Shown here: positions 53,601-61,446 of the stretch, piece by piece
Layout of the letters: every line of letters starts with the position of its first letter
How positions within the stretch are numbered: position 1 is the first letter of the stretch
NCBI RefSeq assembly: GCF_024435355.1
Contig: NZ_JAMJWG010000010.1
Location: forward strand, 186,001 to 250,000
Origin: Streptomyces odontomachi
GTDB lineage: Bacteria; Actinomycetota; Actinomycetes; Streptomycetales; Streptomycetaceae
Direction: 5' to 3'
DNA: 64,000 nucleotides
Notes under the pieces: generated by a model
The model's input: the letters and a program-made list of their open reading frames with translations, nothing else
Database searches by the model: none
What the model was told of the DNA's origin: nothing
Program-made: the position numbers and the translations under genes

Positions 53601-54276
53601 CTTCGTCGACCTGGTCGAGAAGATCGCCCCGCGCCAGCTGGAGCTGCTCGCCGACCGCCGCAGGCGGGGCGGCGGTCGTGTCGAGGGGTGGGTACGGCCG
53701 CTGTGGGAGTTCTGGGCCGAGACCCTGCCGGCCGCCCTGGACATGGAGTTCGGCGACCAGCGCGCCGTCCAGCCCACGCTGCGCACCCTGCTGGACCATG
53801 TGCGCGGGAGCGCGCCGGGAGGACCACGCGTCCGCGGGGACGACGCCCGGGGACCCCGGCGCACGGCACCCGATGACGACGACTGGGGCACGGCTCCCGT
53901 CTCCTCCTTCGACTCCTACCGACGCGACGCCGACCGGGACGGGCCGGCCGGCGACGGCGCCGATGACTACGGCGACGAACGGCACCCCGGCAACGGGCGG
54001 CGGTACGACGACGACCGGCGCCACGACAGCGACCGCAGGTACGAGGACGACCGCCGGTACGACGACGACCGGCGCCACGACGACGGCAGCCGGTACGACG
54101 ACGACCGCCGGTACGACGACAGGCGATGCGCCGACGACGGGCAGGACGGGCGCGACCGGCCGCCCCGCGGGGACGCGCCTCCGCCGCCGTGGACCGGGCC
54201 CGACGACCGCACGGCACCCGGCGGCGGCGCGCACGGCCCGTCCCGCCGTCCCTCCTGGGAGGACGAGTCCGAATGA
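50662..54276 (+). CDS. Large tubulin/FtsZ-like protein
   Basis: A 1204-residue protein. The GTPase domain has the N-terminal loop FVGLGGTGG (9-17) and the tubulin signature as SVAGGTGAGIF (~194-204, GGTGxG), then YPLVVMPSSFS and ILPTAFLFSP strands as in the Tubulin-like family of multicomponent bacterial systems. The middle ~700 residues are helical and unlike FtsZ or eukaryotic tubulin. The C-terminal ~170 residues are disordered with (R)RYDDDRRHD repeats. No helix crosses the membrane. ATG 50662 after GGAGGAAACC. It is the candidate filament or ring-forming core of the system. Confidence 0.85.
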   Translation: MKIFQPMLFVGLGGTGGLVGAELESRLRAEMCGPDGMALSRQSGHHAPFQLPDCLQFVYADYSEADLQRLPQFTVDRSMRAAYARTSRVTHNLLPNFDSSPEVTKMLRASVREEVTGWLPPVTGEPEVTPLRSGAGQLPTVGRAALFATLRHGLAPVLEPLLQAIDAIAKSAGDLSELGGNQVSGCDVFVAFSVAGGTGAGIFLDYLHLINHAFQLRRFDGVKIYPLVVMPSSFSAATGGGREAELNAARSLIDLFRLVDRQNAPKENAEIGDLDADSRFGIRYPGTTPVRLRTGILPTAFLFSPTAGIRADDLRRSIVSLVMSLVGTELGDGSVRGRRMAGDDDYQTFAASFINRGVARGSLSPTGIGRQGVSTSLVASMTAPMDQLADLVAGRVLWEAVTDLVERPRAVLRDGAVPMIRQLFADAQLEELWERRQLEVPEPDPVPRGAKNIERALGERIGDMQRLVSDLRAEAHRQAAVMADRFAPRQAIDKLLQQADPFLVERIVRGTPDSDDAIARLGFLGMLDSRARTPQRPPGVTEPPPKIPGIKGQLAGLAPARWGDDDVQAALAEQDAWYQWRCRTVWHEAWRDQQQHWQPHADAAGADIDRLVRAFRSHSDQERRNTGRKTRELYDDRTGISYLLPPQRNLSHFYEDVVTRLIRGEGLREGEYESALLLKLVDGDTWRQVHARSRRDPEGAVAQVKGHLEARITRLFAEKGKRLEERPLLPSMGTLLAAAAGSPNFTDQASKEALDLFGRKLAGLLPVGFTPEGTGPLRVLVTHPRVEATAEVQEYLAKMLRLPSDAKNSVEFRGVDTDSITVVLFRSEMSLTQVPEARKVLRQWTRAKESEQAQDVLRWRQRLGYRDNWMVSTEEDRCTILHRLLCSLWNGQVDVVDGDPASPERVRLRLFPEEGAHVPGVRLRLGIYPDGVSSWAELLRSYERWSVLDDERIVEEYCGVLMTQAQPLGLATSGSEPHPLFVDLVEKIAPRQLELLADRRRRGGGRVEGWVRPLWEFWAETLPAALDMEFGDQRAVQPTLRTLLDHVRGSAPGGPRVRGDDARGPRRTAPDDDDWGTAPVSSFDSYRRDADRDGPAGDGADDYGDERHPGNGRRYDDDRRHDSDRRYEDDRRYDDDRRHDDGSRYDDDRRYDDRRCADDGQDGRDRPPRGDAPPPPWTGPDDRTAPGGGAHGPSRRPSWEDESE
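54000..54123. repeat. Coding minisatellite in the tubulin-like tail
   Basis: About eight copies of a 12-18-bp motif around CGGTACGACGACGACCG encode the RYDDDRR/RHDDD repeats near the C-terminus. The unit keeps the reading frame, so copy number may differ between strains. Confidence 0.75.
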
Positions 54277-57137
54277 GCACGCCGCAGGACATCGAAGCCG
54301 TCATCCACCTGGACCTGAGGGCCAAGGCGGCCGAACTCGACAGCCCGGCGGCGCTGCGCGCCAGGGTCGCCCGGCAGTTGGGCGCGGCCGGACTACCGGA
54401 ACCCGACGACCCGCTCTTCCTGGTGGTCGACACTCCCGCCGGGCTGACGGACCACCAGCGGCAGTACGAGCTCCTCACCGGCTTCCGGGCCGTGGGCGAG
54501 GTCAGGCTGCTGGTGCTGCTGGTCGGCAGCGCACCGGGCTCGTACGCCGGCGAGGACGAGGCGTTCCGGCCGGACCGCCGGCTGGTGCGGCCCGCCGTAC
54601 TGCGGACCTCCGGCACCGCGCTGCTGTGGGCCGGCGACCTGCGGTCCGCGCGCACCGCGCTGGAGCAGGCCGGGCCCGACGATCCGGACGCACTGGCGGT
54701 CCTGGTCGGCGTGCTGTCGGTCCCGGACCTCTACCGCAGGGTGCTGGACACGGTGGGGGCGTTGCCCGAGGCCGTGGCCGCGCCCGGGGTGCGGCTGCTG
54801 GAGCAGGACCTGCCGCCCGAGGTGCGCGAGCGGGCCTGGCGCGACGCGCTCACCCGGTTCGCGGGAGAGGACACCGAACTGGCCCCGGACGTCCACCCGG
54901 CCGACCCCGCCACGGCCGAACTGCCGGAGCCGCTCCGCGTGCTGGCGGCGCTCGGCGGCGACCGCGACCAGCAGCACCGGGACTCCGGCGGCAGGGCCGA
55001 CGGCATCTACCGCGCCTGCGCGCACGCCCTCACCCGCGCCCAGGAAGCGCTTACCGGCCTCCAGGGCCTGCCCGGGCTGCTGCGACCGGCCCGCAGGGCG
55101 ACGTTCGAGGTGGACGTCGAGGAGGCGCGCGAGGCGCTCGAAGCGTACCGGGAGCTGGTCGGCGCGGCCCTGCGCGGCGCCGGCACGGGCCTTCCGGCCG
55201 CCGAGGCGGCCGCCCGGCTCAGGGCCCTGGGGCTGCGGGTGCCGTCGGCCGAGGGGGTGGGCGAGCGGATCGGCGAGGGGCTGAAGGAGTTCGCCGGAAA
55301 GCTGCTGGACCAGGGGCTGCCCATGCGGACGGTGGCCCAGCGCTTCGCCGGCCTGGCCGGGTGGGTGGCGCCGGTACCGGGTTCGACGCTGCTTCCGCAG
55401 CTCGCCGACCTCACCCCCGGGCGAACCGACGCGGACGACGACACGCACGCCGCCCGCCGCGCCGACGCCGGGGCCCGATCGTCCGGCGGGGCCGGCACCC
55501 TGGCGCGCGGCCATCCCCTGGCGAGCGTGTCGGCGGGGTTCGCGGGGCTGTCGGGGGCGCTCTGGCAGGGCCCGTTGCTCGCGCTGGCCGTCGTCGTCCC
55601 GTTGCTGTTCACGGCCGTGGCGCTGCTCGGCGCGGCCCGGCTGCGGGGTTCCGGACGGCCCGGACGCTGGGCCGTGGGCCCGCGCGTCGGGGCGTTCGCG
55701 GGTGCGGCGGTCGGGGTGGGGGTGGCGCTTGCTACCGCGCCCCCGGTCTGGCTGGGGGCCGCCGCCCTGCTGCTGGGCCTCGGCGTCACCGGGGAGACGG
55801 CCCGCCGGCTCTGGAGGGCGGCGGCCGCCGCCTGGGCGCCGGGCCGTGCGATCACCGGGCTGCGGCGTCACCTGGACGAGCTCGACGGCCTGCTGGCAGC
55901 GGCGGTACGCGAGCAGTGGGCCGTCGAGGAGCGCCTGTACTGCGCCGACGCCGCCCGGTCGGTGGCCGGCATGTTGCGGGCGACGGCGGCAGCGGCGGAG
56001 TCCGAAGCCGGGTCCGAGCCGGCGCGTACGCCCGCGTCCGACGCCGTGGACGGGCCGGCCGTGGGCGCGCCCGCCGAGGACGACTGGCTCGACGACCCCT
56101 CGGCGCTCGAGCCGGACGAGGGCTTCGCGTCCGACGACGCCGAGGGCGACTGGGCGAGCGCGTACGCCTGGCAGGAAGGGGCCTCGTGGGACGACGAACC
56201 GGCCGATGAGGAGGGGCCGCTGCCGCTGAAGGTGCCGGAACAGCGCAGCGGCAGGGCGGGCTCCGACGCTCCTTGGGAGGGGCGCACCGAGCGGGTGCCG
56301 CGCTGGCTGGAGCGGGAGAGCGGGGAGGGCGGCCCGGAGCTGGTCGCCACCCTGGCGGCCGATCTGGCGGACGCGGCACGGGAGGCGATGAAGCCGTACT
56401 GGCGCGCGGTCGAACGCGGCCAGGCCGGCACCCTCGCCGTCCGGCGCACCGAGGAACGGGTGCACGAGCTGCTGTCGGCCGCCCGCAACCACCTGCGGCA
56501 CAGCGGCGTGCTGGCGCCGCCCCCGTTCGCCGCCCGCCGTGCCCGCGGCTCGGCGGCGAGCCTGCTCGGCACCGACCCGTACCGCCCGGCCGAACTGGTC
56601 GGCGCCGAGGCCGACCGGCAGGCCGTGGTGCAGCTGTCCTCACCCGAGCAGGGCACCCTGCTCAGCCGCGACCCGGGGGCCGCGGTGTGGGTCAGGTTCG
56701 CCCCGCGTGCCGTGCGCGACGAGGTCGAGAAGGCCTGGCGGTCGAGCGGTGTCGTGGCACCGGAGGGCGTGCTGTGGACGTCGTCCGGACGCTACGCCGG
56801 CCTGGTCCGGCTCACCCCGTTGCGGATGGGCGTGGTGGACACCTTCCGGCCACGTCAGGGCTCCGTGCCCGGCGCCGGGACCGACGCCGATCCGGAGGCC
56901 TACGACCTCCCGGGCCCGCGCGGGCCGGCCGACTCCTACGACGCACCGGACCCGTATGACCGCCCGGAGGCGACGTACGACCGCGGAACTCCGTACGACC
57001 GCACGGACCGGACGTACGACGACACGGATCCGTACGAGGAGCCGCAGCGCCCGTACGGTGAGCCGCGTCCGTCCGACGGGACCGGCTCGCCGGACCGTCC
57101 GGGCCCGGACCGCCGCGGGGAGAGTGACCCCTGGTGA
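54273..57137 (+). CDS. Large membrane protein of the tubulin-like operon
   Basis: A 954-residue protein of unknown family. The N-terminal ~420 residues are soluble and helical, with an early alpha/beta part (FLVVDTPAGLTDHQRQYELL, VRLLVLLVGSAPG). Three closely spaced helices lie at ~430-510 (LLALAVVVPLLFTAVALLGA, AFAGAAVGVGVALATAPPV, WLGAAALLLGLGV), then a long Asp/Glu-rich segment and a compact domain (~690-865). The last ~80 residues are a Tyr/Asp/Pro/Arg repeat (PYDRPEATYDRGTPYDR). ATG 54273 overlaps the tubulin-like stop. It may tether the polymer to the membrane. Confidence 0.75.
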   Translation: MSTPQDIEAVIHLDLRAKAAELDSPAALRARVARQLGAAGLPEPDDPLFLVVDTPAGLTDHQRQYELLTGFRAVGEVRLLVLLVGSAPGSYAGEDEAFRPDRRLVRPAVLRTSGTALLWAGDLRSARTALEQAGPDDPDALAVLVGVLSVPDLYRRVLDTVGALPEAVAAPGVRLLEQDLPPEVRERAWRDALTRFAGEDTELAPDVHPADPATAELPEPLRVLAALGGDRDQQHRDSGGRADGIYRACAHALTRAQEALTGLQGLPGLLRPARRATFEVDVEEAREALEAYRELVGAALRGAGTGLPAAEAAARLRALGLRVPSAEGVGERIGEGLKEFAGKLLDQGLPMRTVAQRFAGLAGWVAPVPGSTLLPQLADLTPGRTDADDDTHAARRADAGARSSGGAGTLARGHPLASVSAGFAGLSGALWQGPLLALAVVVPLLFTAVALLGAARLRGSGRPGRWAVGPRVGAFAGAAVGVGVALATAPPVWLGAAALLLGLGVTGETARRLWRAAAAAWAPGRAITGLRRHLDELDGLLAAAVREQWAVEERLYCADAARSVAGMLRATAAAAESEAGSEPARTPASDAVDGPAVGAPAEDDWLDDPSALEPDEGFASDDAEGDWASAYAWQEGASWDDEPADEEGPLPLKVPEQRSGRAGSDAPWEGRTERVPRWLERESGEGGPELVATLAADLADAAREAMKPYWRAVERGQAGTLAVRRTEERVHELLSAARNHLRHSGVLAPPPFAARRARGSAASLLGTDPYRPAELVGAEADRQAVVQLSSPEQGTLLSRDPGAAVWVRFAPRAVRDEVEKAWRSSGVVAPEGVLWTSSGRYAGLVRLTPLRMGVVDTFRPRQGSVPGAGTDADPEAYDLPGPRGPADSYDAPDPYDRPEATYDRGTPYDRTDRTYDDTDPYEEPQRPYGEPRPSDGTGSPDRPGPDRRGESDPW

Positions 57138-59287
57138 CCGGCTCCATGCGCACCCCCGGGTCCGGGCCGGGCGGCGCGGCCCCGGACAAGCTCGCGTTCA
57201 CGCTGGCCTCGGGCCGGCGCCGTACCACCCCGGCACGCTTCGGGCGCGCGTTCCCGCGCGACCGGCAGCTGCCCCACCTGATGCGCAAGTGCCTGCTGGA
57301 CGGCAACGACGACAACCCGGAGCAGTGCGTCCAGGTCTGCCTGAGCGCCGCCGACGCCGCCGACCCCGCGGCACGCGCGCTGCTGGACACCGAGGCGGGC
57401 ACCGCGCTGCACCTGCACCGCGCGCTCGGCGACACGGAGTACGCGGTGCTCTTCCCGCGGATCGTCGGCTACGAGCTGGACGCTGCCGAGCCGTACCTGC
57501 TCTACGCGGCACCGCGCGGCATCCCGGTCGCCCGGACCCCGGTGCTGGCGGCGACCGACCAGCCCGGCTTCACCCGTGATCTGTTCCTGGCCCTGTGCCT
57601 GCTGGAGAGCCAGGGCCTGGTGCCGCGCGGCGTATCACCGGCCACCGTGCTCTGGGACGGCGCCAGGGCCCAGCTGTGGGGCCTCGAGGCGGTGACCGGG
57701 GTGGGCGGGCCCCGCAGCCCGTGGGGCCGCCAGCCCTACTGCCCGCCCGAGCAGCGGCTGGGCGTGGGGGACAGCGATGCGCGTGACGCGGTGTGGAGCG
57801 CCGCCCAGGTGCTCTACCGGCTGGTGACCGGCAGGCCGGGGCCCGCCGACCGGGTCCCCGCCGACCTGCGTGAACACCGGGTGCTCGACCAGACGTTGCG
57901 GAACGCCTTCGCACCGCGTGCGACCGGCCGGCCGACGCCGGCCGAGGTGCTGGAACTCGTGGCGCCGGGCGTCGCCCGCCAGGTACGGCTCACCCTGCCC
58001 GCCGACGAGACGCGCCCGTACCGGGAGGCCTTCGAGGACACGCTGAAGGCGAAACGGCGGGCGGCTGCCGGGCCTTCCGCGCACGCGCCGGGGCAGGGGC
58101 AGGAGGGCGAGCGCGGCTCCGCCGAGGTGCTCTGCCCCTACTGCCTGGAGCCCCTCCGGCTCGATCTCAGCAAGCTGTACGTCACCGACAGCAAGATGCA
58201 GTACGAGCCGCTGAACCCCGCCCCCGTCAAGAACCCGTTCGTGCGGGACGACGTCATGCGCGGTGCGGTCCAGAAGTGCACCGCGAACGCGGAGTTCCCC
58301 GCGCACTTCATCCCGGTGCCCTACCTGATGTACGGCCGTCCCCTGACCGTCGCCATGGTCGGCCAGTCGTCCACCGGCAAGAGCCATCTGCTGACCCAGA
58401 TGATCGCGGCGGTCACCGACGGCGGCCTGGAGCCGTTCGGCCTGAAGTGGCGCTCGGTCAACCCGGAGCAGCACGCACGGTTCGTGCGCGACCGGGTGCA
58501 GCCGTTGCGCAACGGCCAGGTCCTGGACCACACGGCCGGCCTGGGCATGGACGACTACGCCCGTTTCGTGGAGTCGCTCCTGATCACCGACGCCCGCGGG
58601 CAGGTGCGCCCGGTCGCCTTCTTCGACCTCGGCGGCGAGGACCTCGTGCGGACCGACACGGCGCTGCGGTTCCTGCTCGGGGTCGACGCCCTGGTCTTCG
58701 TCGTCGACCCGGCGCTGGCCCTCCCGCTGCCCCAGCTGGACCACGTCAGGGAACGCTGGGAAGTGGAGGTGAACCGGGACGGTGACCTGGCGTTCGGCAC
58801 CGTCCTCGACCGGCTGCGGAAGGACGGCCCGTACCTGGACGTGCCGGCGACGATGGTGCTCGGCAAGGCGGACCTCCTGAGGTTCCAGCCGCCCGTCGAC
58901 CGGTGGTTGGGCCGGCCGCAGGCCACCGCGCTCGACCCGGCGCTGGTGCACGAGGAGAGCCGGGACGTGTACGGGCTGCTGCGCCGGTACGCGGGGCAGG
59001 CGTGGCTGCGGCCGTTCGACGCGTTCCGCCGGTGCACCCTGCACATCGCGTCCGCCACCGGGGGCCAGGAGGCCGACGGCCGCTATCCGGCGGGCGCCGG
59101 GCCCCGGCGGGTGCTGGAACCCCTGCTGGCGCTGCTGGCGATGCACGGGTTGATCGAAGTGCCGGGCGGCGCCGAGGCGTTCGGACTGGGGCGGGGGTCC
59201 GCTGCGGCGGGAGCGGCCTCCCGGGCATCCGTGTCGCCCGAGGAGTCCATGCGGGACGAGGGAGCCAAGGGGAGGGAACGTTCGTGA
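57134..59287 (+). CDS. Pseudokinase - zinc motif - TRAFAC-type GTPase fusion
   Basis: A 717-residue signalling protein. Residues ~45-290 have a protein-kinase-like C-lobe (LVPRGVSPATVLWDGARAQLW, then PYCPPEQRLGVGDSDARDAVWS) in which the HRD catalytic Asp and DFG are replaced, so it should be a pseudokinase. A CPYC zinc-knuckle half lies at ~334. The GTPase follows: P-loop GQSSTGKSHL (~409-418), G3 DLGGED (~497-502), G4 GKAD (~575). GTG 57134 overlaps the previous stop. The G3/G4 motifs are close to, but not, the Ras standard, as in the GTPases of conflict systems. Confidence 0.8.
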   Translation: MTGSMRTPGSGPGGAAPDKLAFTLASGRRRTTPARFGRAFPRDRQLPHLMRKCLLDGNDDNPEQCVQVCLSAADAADPAARALLDTEAGTALHLHRALGDTEYAVLFPRIVGYELDAAEPYLLYAAPRGIPVARTPVLAATDQPGFTRDLFLALCLLESQGLVPRGVSPATVLWDGARAQLWGLEAVTGVGGPRSPWGRQPYCPPEQRLGVGDSDARDAVWSAAQVLYRLVTGRPGPADRVPADLREHRVLDQTLRNAFAPRATGRPTPAEVLELVAPGVARQVRLTLPADETRPYREAFEDTLKAKRRAAAGPSAHAPGQGQEGERGSAEVLCPYCLEPLRLDLSKLYVTDSKMQYEPLNPAPVKNPFVRDDVMRGAVQKCTANAEFPAHFIPVPYLMYGRPLTVAMVGQSSTGKSHLLTQMIAAVTDGGLEPFGLKWRSVNPEQHARFVRDRVQPLRNGQVLDHTAGLGMDDYARFVESLLITDARGQVRPVAFFDLGGEDLVRTDTALRFLLGVDALVFVVDPALALPLPQLDHVRERWEVEVNRDGDLAFGTVLDRLRKDGPYLDVPATMVLGKADLLRFQPPVDRWLGRPQATALDPALVHEESRDVYGLLRRYAGQAWLRPFDAFRRCTLHIASATGGQEADGRYPAGAGPRRVLEPLLALLAMHGLIEVPGGAEAFGLGRGSAAAGAASRASVSPEESMRDEGAKGRERS

Positions 59288-61290
59288 GCGATTTCCGGGA
59301 CCGTGAACCGGTCCACGCGGAACCGGCAGGGGTGCGCGGGCCGGCCGACGGTGACGCCGAAAGCACGGTGCACCAGGTCGTCTTCCGCTGGGAGGGCAAC
59401 CACGGCCGGCAGGACACCGGTATGAACGCCGTCGCCCGCTCCTGCTCGGCCGAGCGCGCCGAGGAGGTGGGCCGGGACCTGGGCCGCCTGCTGTGGGTGT
59501 CCGGTGCGGCCGCCGAGCGGCACAGCGTCGTGCGCGCCCTGTCGCGCGACGGCGACGTCCTCCTCGTCCAGCGCTGGCCCACCACCGATCGGGCCGGCCG
59601 GCGCAGCACGGTCAGCCAGGTGCTGATCGGTGCTCCCAAGACCCTGAAGACGTATCAGTGCCTCGGGCTCTCCTACCGTGGCTGGGGCGATCGCGACGCC
59701 GCCGAGCGGGCGACCGGTCGGCTGGACCCGATCCCGTGCGCGGAACTCGACGCACGGGCCCGCAGACGGCTGCCGGGCATGGTGGATGCGCTGCCGACGG
59801 TCGAACACGCGCTGATCCTGGTCGCGGCGGAGTGGCTGCGCGATCCGACGCAGCGGGTCTCGCTGCTCACCCAGGAGCAGAACCCGCCCGGCTGGCCGGA
59901 CCGGGACACCACTCCCCTGGTCTGCCTGGGGCTGTATCTGCTCTTCGGGTCCTGGCTGGGCGGGAAGTGGACCTTCGCCACCTACGACGCGGTGGACACG
60001 CATCCGCTGCGGCTGATGTGCGTGCCGCACTGGGAGGCGGAGGCGGGTGGCGCCGGCGGCCCGCTGGCTCGGGTCATGGGCCGCCAGCCCAGCAAGCCGG
60101 GGTTCGAGCACCGGGCGGCGGCCCGGTTGGTGGAGCACCTCCTGGCGCACCCGGACGCCGGCCCCGGGGTGCCGCAGCTGGTCGACGAGCTCAGGGACGG
60201 CGCACTGCTGGACTGGCCGCAGCGGCGCGCCCGGCTCCAGGAGATCATCGACGCCGACCGCACCGACCACGCCCATCGCACCGACCACGCCCATCGCACC
60301 GGCCACGCCGACCGCACCGACCGCACCACCAAGCACCCCACCGCGCGCGCCGCCGCGCCCGCGCACCATCCCCCGGCGCCCGCCTCCCCACCTGCGTCGT
60401 CACCGGCCCCGTACCCGGAGCCGGTGTCCACGCCTCCGCCTCCGCCTTCACCTCCGCCACCAGCGTCGCCGCCTCCGCCGGTCTCCCCGGCGACGGCGCC
60501 CTCATGGGCCCACCAGGAGCACGGCACCGGGTCCGCCGCGCCCGACGGCGGCGGGCCCGGCCCCGATGTCCGGGCCCTGCACAGGGCTCTCCTCGACCAC
60601 CGGCGCGACGATCTCGTGCAGCGCAGCACCCTGCGGGCGCAGCTGGGCGGGCTGTCGGACGAGGTGCTGCTCGACGAGCTGTGCTCCGGCGAGCTGCCAC
60701 AGGACTCCGTGGAGCTGCTGCTGGACGAGTTGGGGCTCCCCCGGCGCGTCCACGCACGCCGCAAGGACGTGCAGCGCGCGCTGTGTGCGGAGGTGCTCCG
60801 CAAGGGCCTGTACTTCCCCCCGTACGGGCAGGACGCGGAAGGCGCTTCGCGTATGGGCCTGGCCGTCCGGGCGGCCCAGCTCTTCACCTGGGCCGTCGCC
60901 CCGCTGGCACGGGAGGAGCGCTATCTGCTCGACCTACGGGAACTGGTCCATCGGATGGGCCGGGACCGCCACCCCACCGCGGGCACCTGGATCTGGCAAA
61001 GCATCATCACCCCGGCGAACGGCGAGGTCCCTGACCTGCCGCCCACCGTGTGGCAGCTACTGCTGCGCGACATGATCAGCCGCAACGACGGGCCGCCCGC
61101 GGACGCCCCACCCCCCGACGCCCCCGCCGCCCACGAGGCGACGACGTCCCCGGACACCGCCCCCGACGCGTCCGGACCGCACGCCGGCACGGGACGGCTC
61201 TCGGAGCTGATCTACCATTCGGGCTGCCTGGTGGGGGCCATCGTGCTGCTGTTCGCCATGATCATCACGATCATCGTGCTGCTGGCATGA
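59284..61290 (+). CDS. Possible GTPase-associated protein (GAP1-like), tail-anchored
   Basis: A 668-residue protein. The N-terminal ~270 residues, beginning STVHQVVFRWEGNHG, resemble the N-terminal domain of GTPase-associated protein 1 seen beside similar GTPases; this is pattern recognition, not a search. A His/Thr/Asp tandem repeat and a Pro-rich linker (~320-415) follow, then a helical domain (~430-600), and one C-terminal helix (LVGAIVLLFAMIITIIVLLA) ending at the last residue, so it is a tail-anchored membrane protein. GTG 59284 overlaps the GTPase stop as GTGA. Last gene of the operon. Confidence 0.65.
   Translation: MSDFRDREPVHAEPAGVRGPADGDAESTVHQVVFRWEGNHGRQDTGMNAVARSCSAERAEEVGRDLGRLLWVSGAAAERHSVVRALSRDGDVLLVQRWPTTDRAGRRSTVSQVLIGAPKTLKTYQCLGLSYRGWGDRDAAERATGRLDPIPCAELDARARRRLPGMVDALPTVEHALILVAAEWLRDPTQRVSLLTQEQNPPGWPDRDTTPLVCLGLYLLFGSWLGGKWTFATYDAVDTHPLRLMCVPHWEAEAGGAGGPLARVMGRQPSKPGFEHRAAARLVEHLLAHPDAGPGVPQLVDELRDGALLDWPQRRARLQEIIDADRTDHAHRTDHAHRTGHADRTDRTTKHPTARAAAPAHHPPAPASPPASSPAPYPEPVSTPPPPPSPPPPASPPPPVSPATAPSWAHQEHGTGSAAPDGGGPGPDVRALHRALLDHRRDDLVQRSTLRAQLGGLSDEVLLDELCSGELPQDSVELLLDELGLPRRVHARRKDVQRALCAEVLRKGLYFPPYGQDAEGASRMGLAVRAAQLFTWAVAPLAREERYLLDLRELVHRMGRDRHPTAGTWIWQSIITPANGEVPDLPPTVWQLLLRDMISRNDGPPADAPPPDAPAAHEATTSPDTAPDASGPHAGTGRLSELIYHSGCLVGAIVLLFAMIITIIVLLA
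60261..60314. repeat. 18-bp coding tandem repeat
   Basis: Three 18-bp units: two perfect copies of CACCGACCACGCCCATCG and a diverged third, followed by a partial one. They encode the HRTDHA repeat before the Pro-rich linker of the GAP1-like protein. Confidence 0.8.
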
Positions 61291-61357
61291 GCTCGACGCC
61301 CGCGGCGTCCGGTGGCTCGGCGTGCACGTCGATCGCGTTCCCCGGTGCCGTGCCGGC

Positions 61358-61404
61358 CGCTTCCCGCCGGTCCGGTAGGCCGCCCGCTTCCTGCCGGTCC
61401 GGTA
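61358..61404. repeat. 20-bp direct repeat upstream of the peptidase gene
   Basis: CGCTTCCCGCCGGTCCGGTA at 61358-61377 and CGCTTCCTGCCGGTCCGGTA at 61385-61404 (19 of 20 identical, 27 bp apart) lie in the 156-bp gap before the M13 gene. It could be an operator pair or a local duplication; no promoter box is obvious. Confidence 0.6.
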
Positions 61405-61446
61405 CACCTCGTCCGGGCCCGCCGGCCAGTGCGTAGGCTGGCGACC

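Noticed and set aside
50740..54234. 1164-codon open frame on the minus strand
   Set aside because: Antisense shadow of the tubulin-like gene; Val/Arg/Gly-rich low-complexity product, no domain, and a GC-rich codon mirror explains its length.
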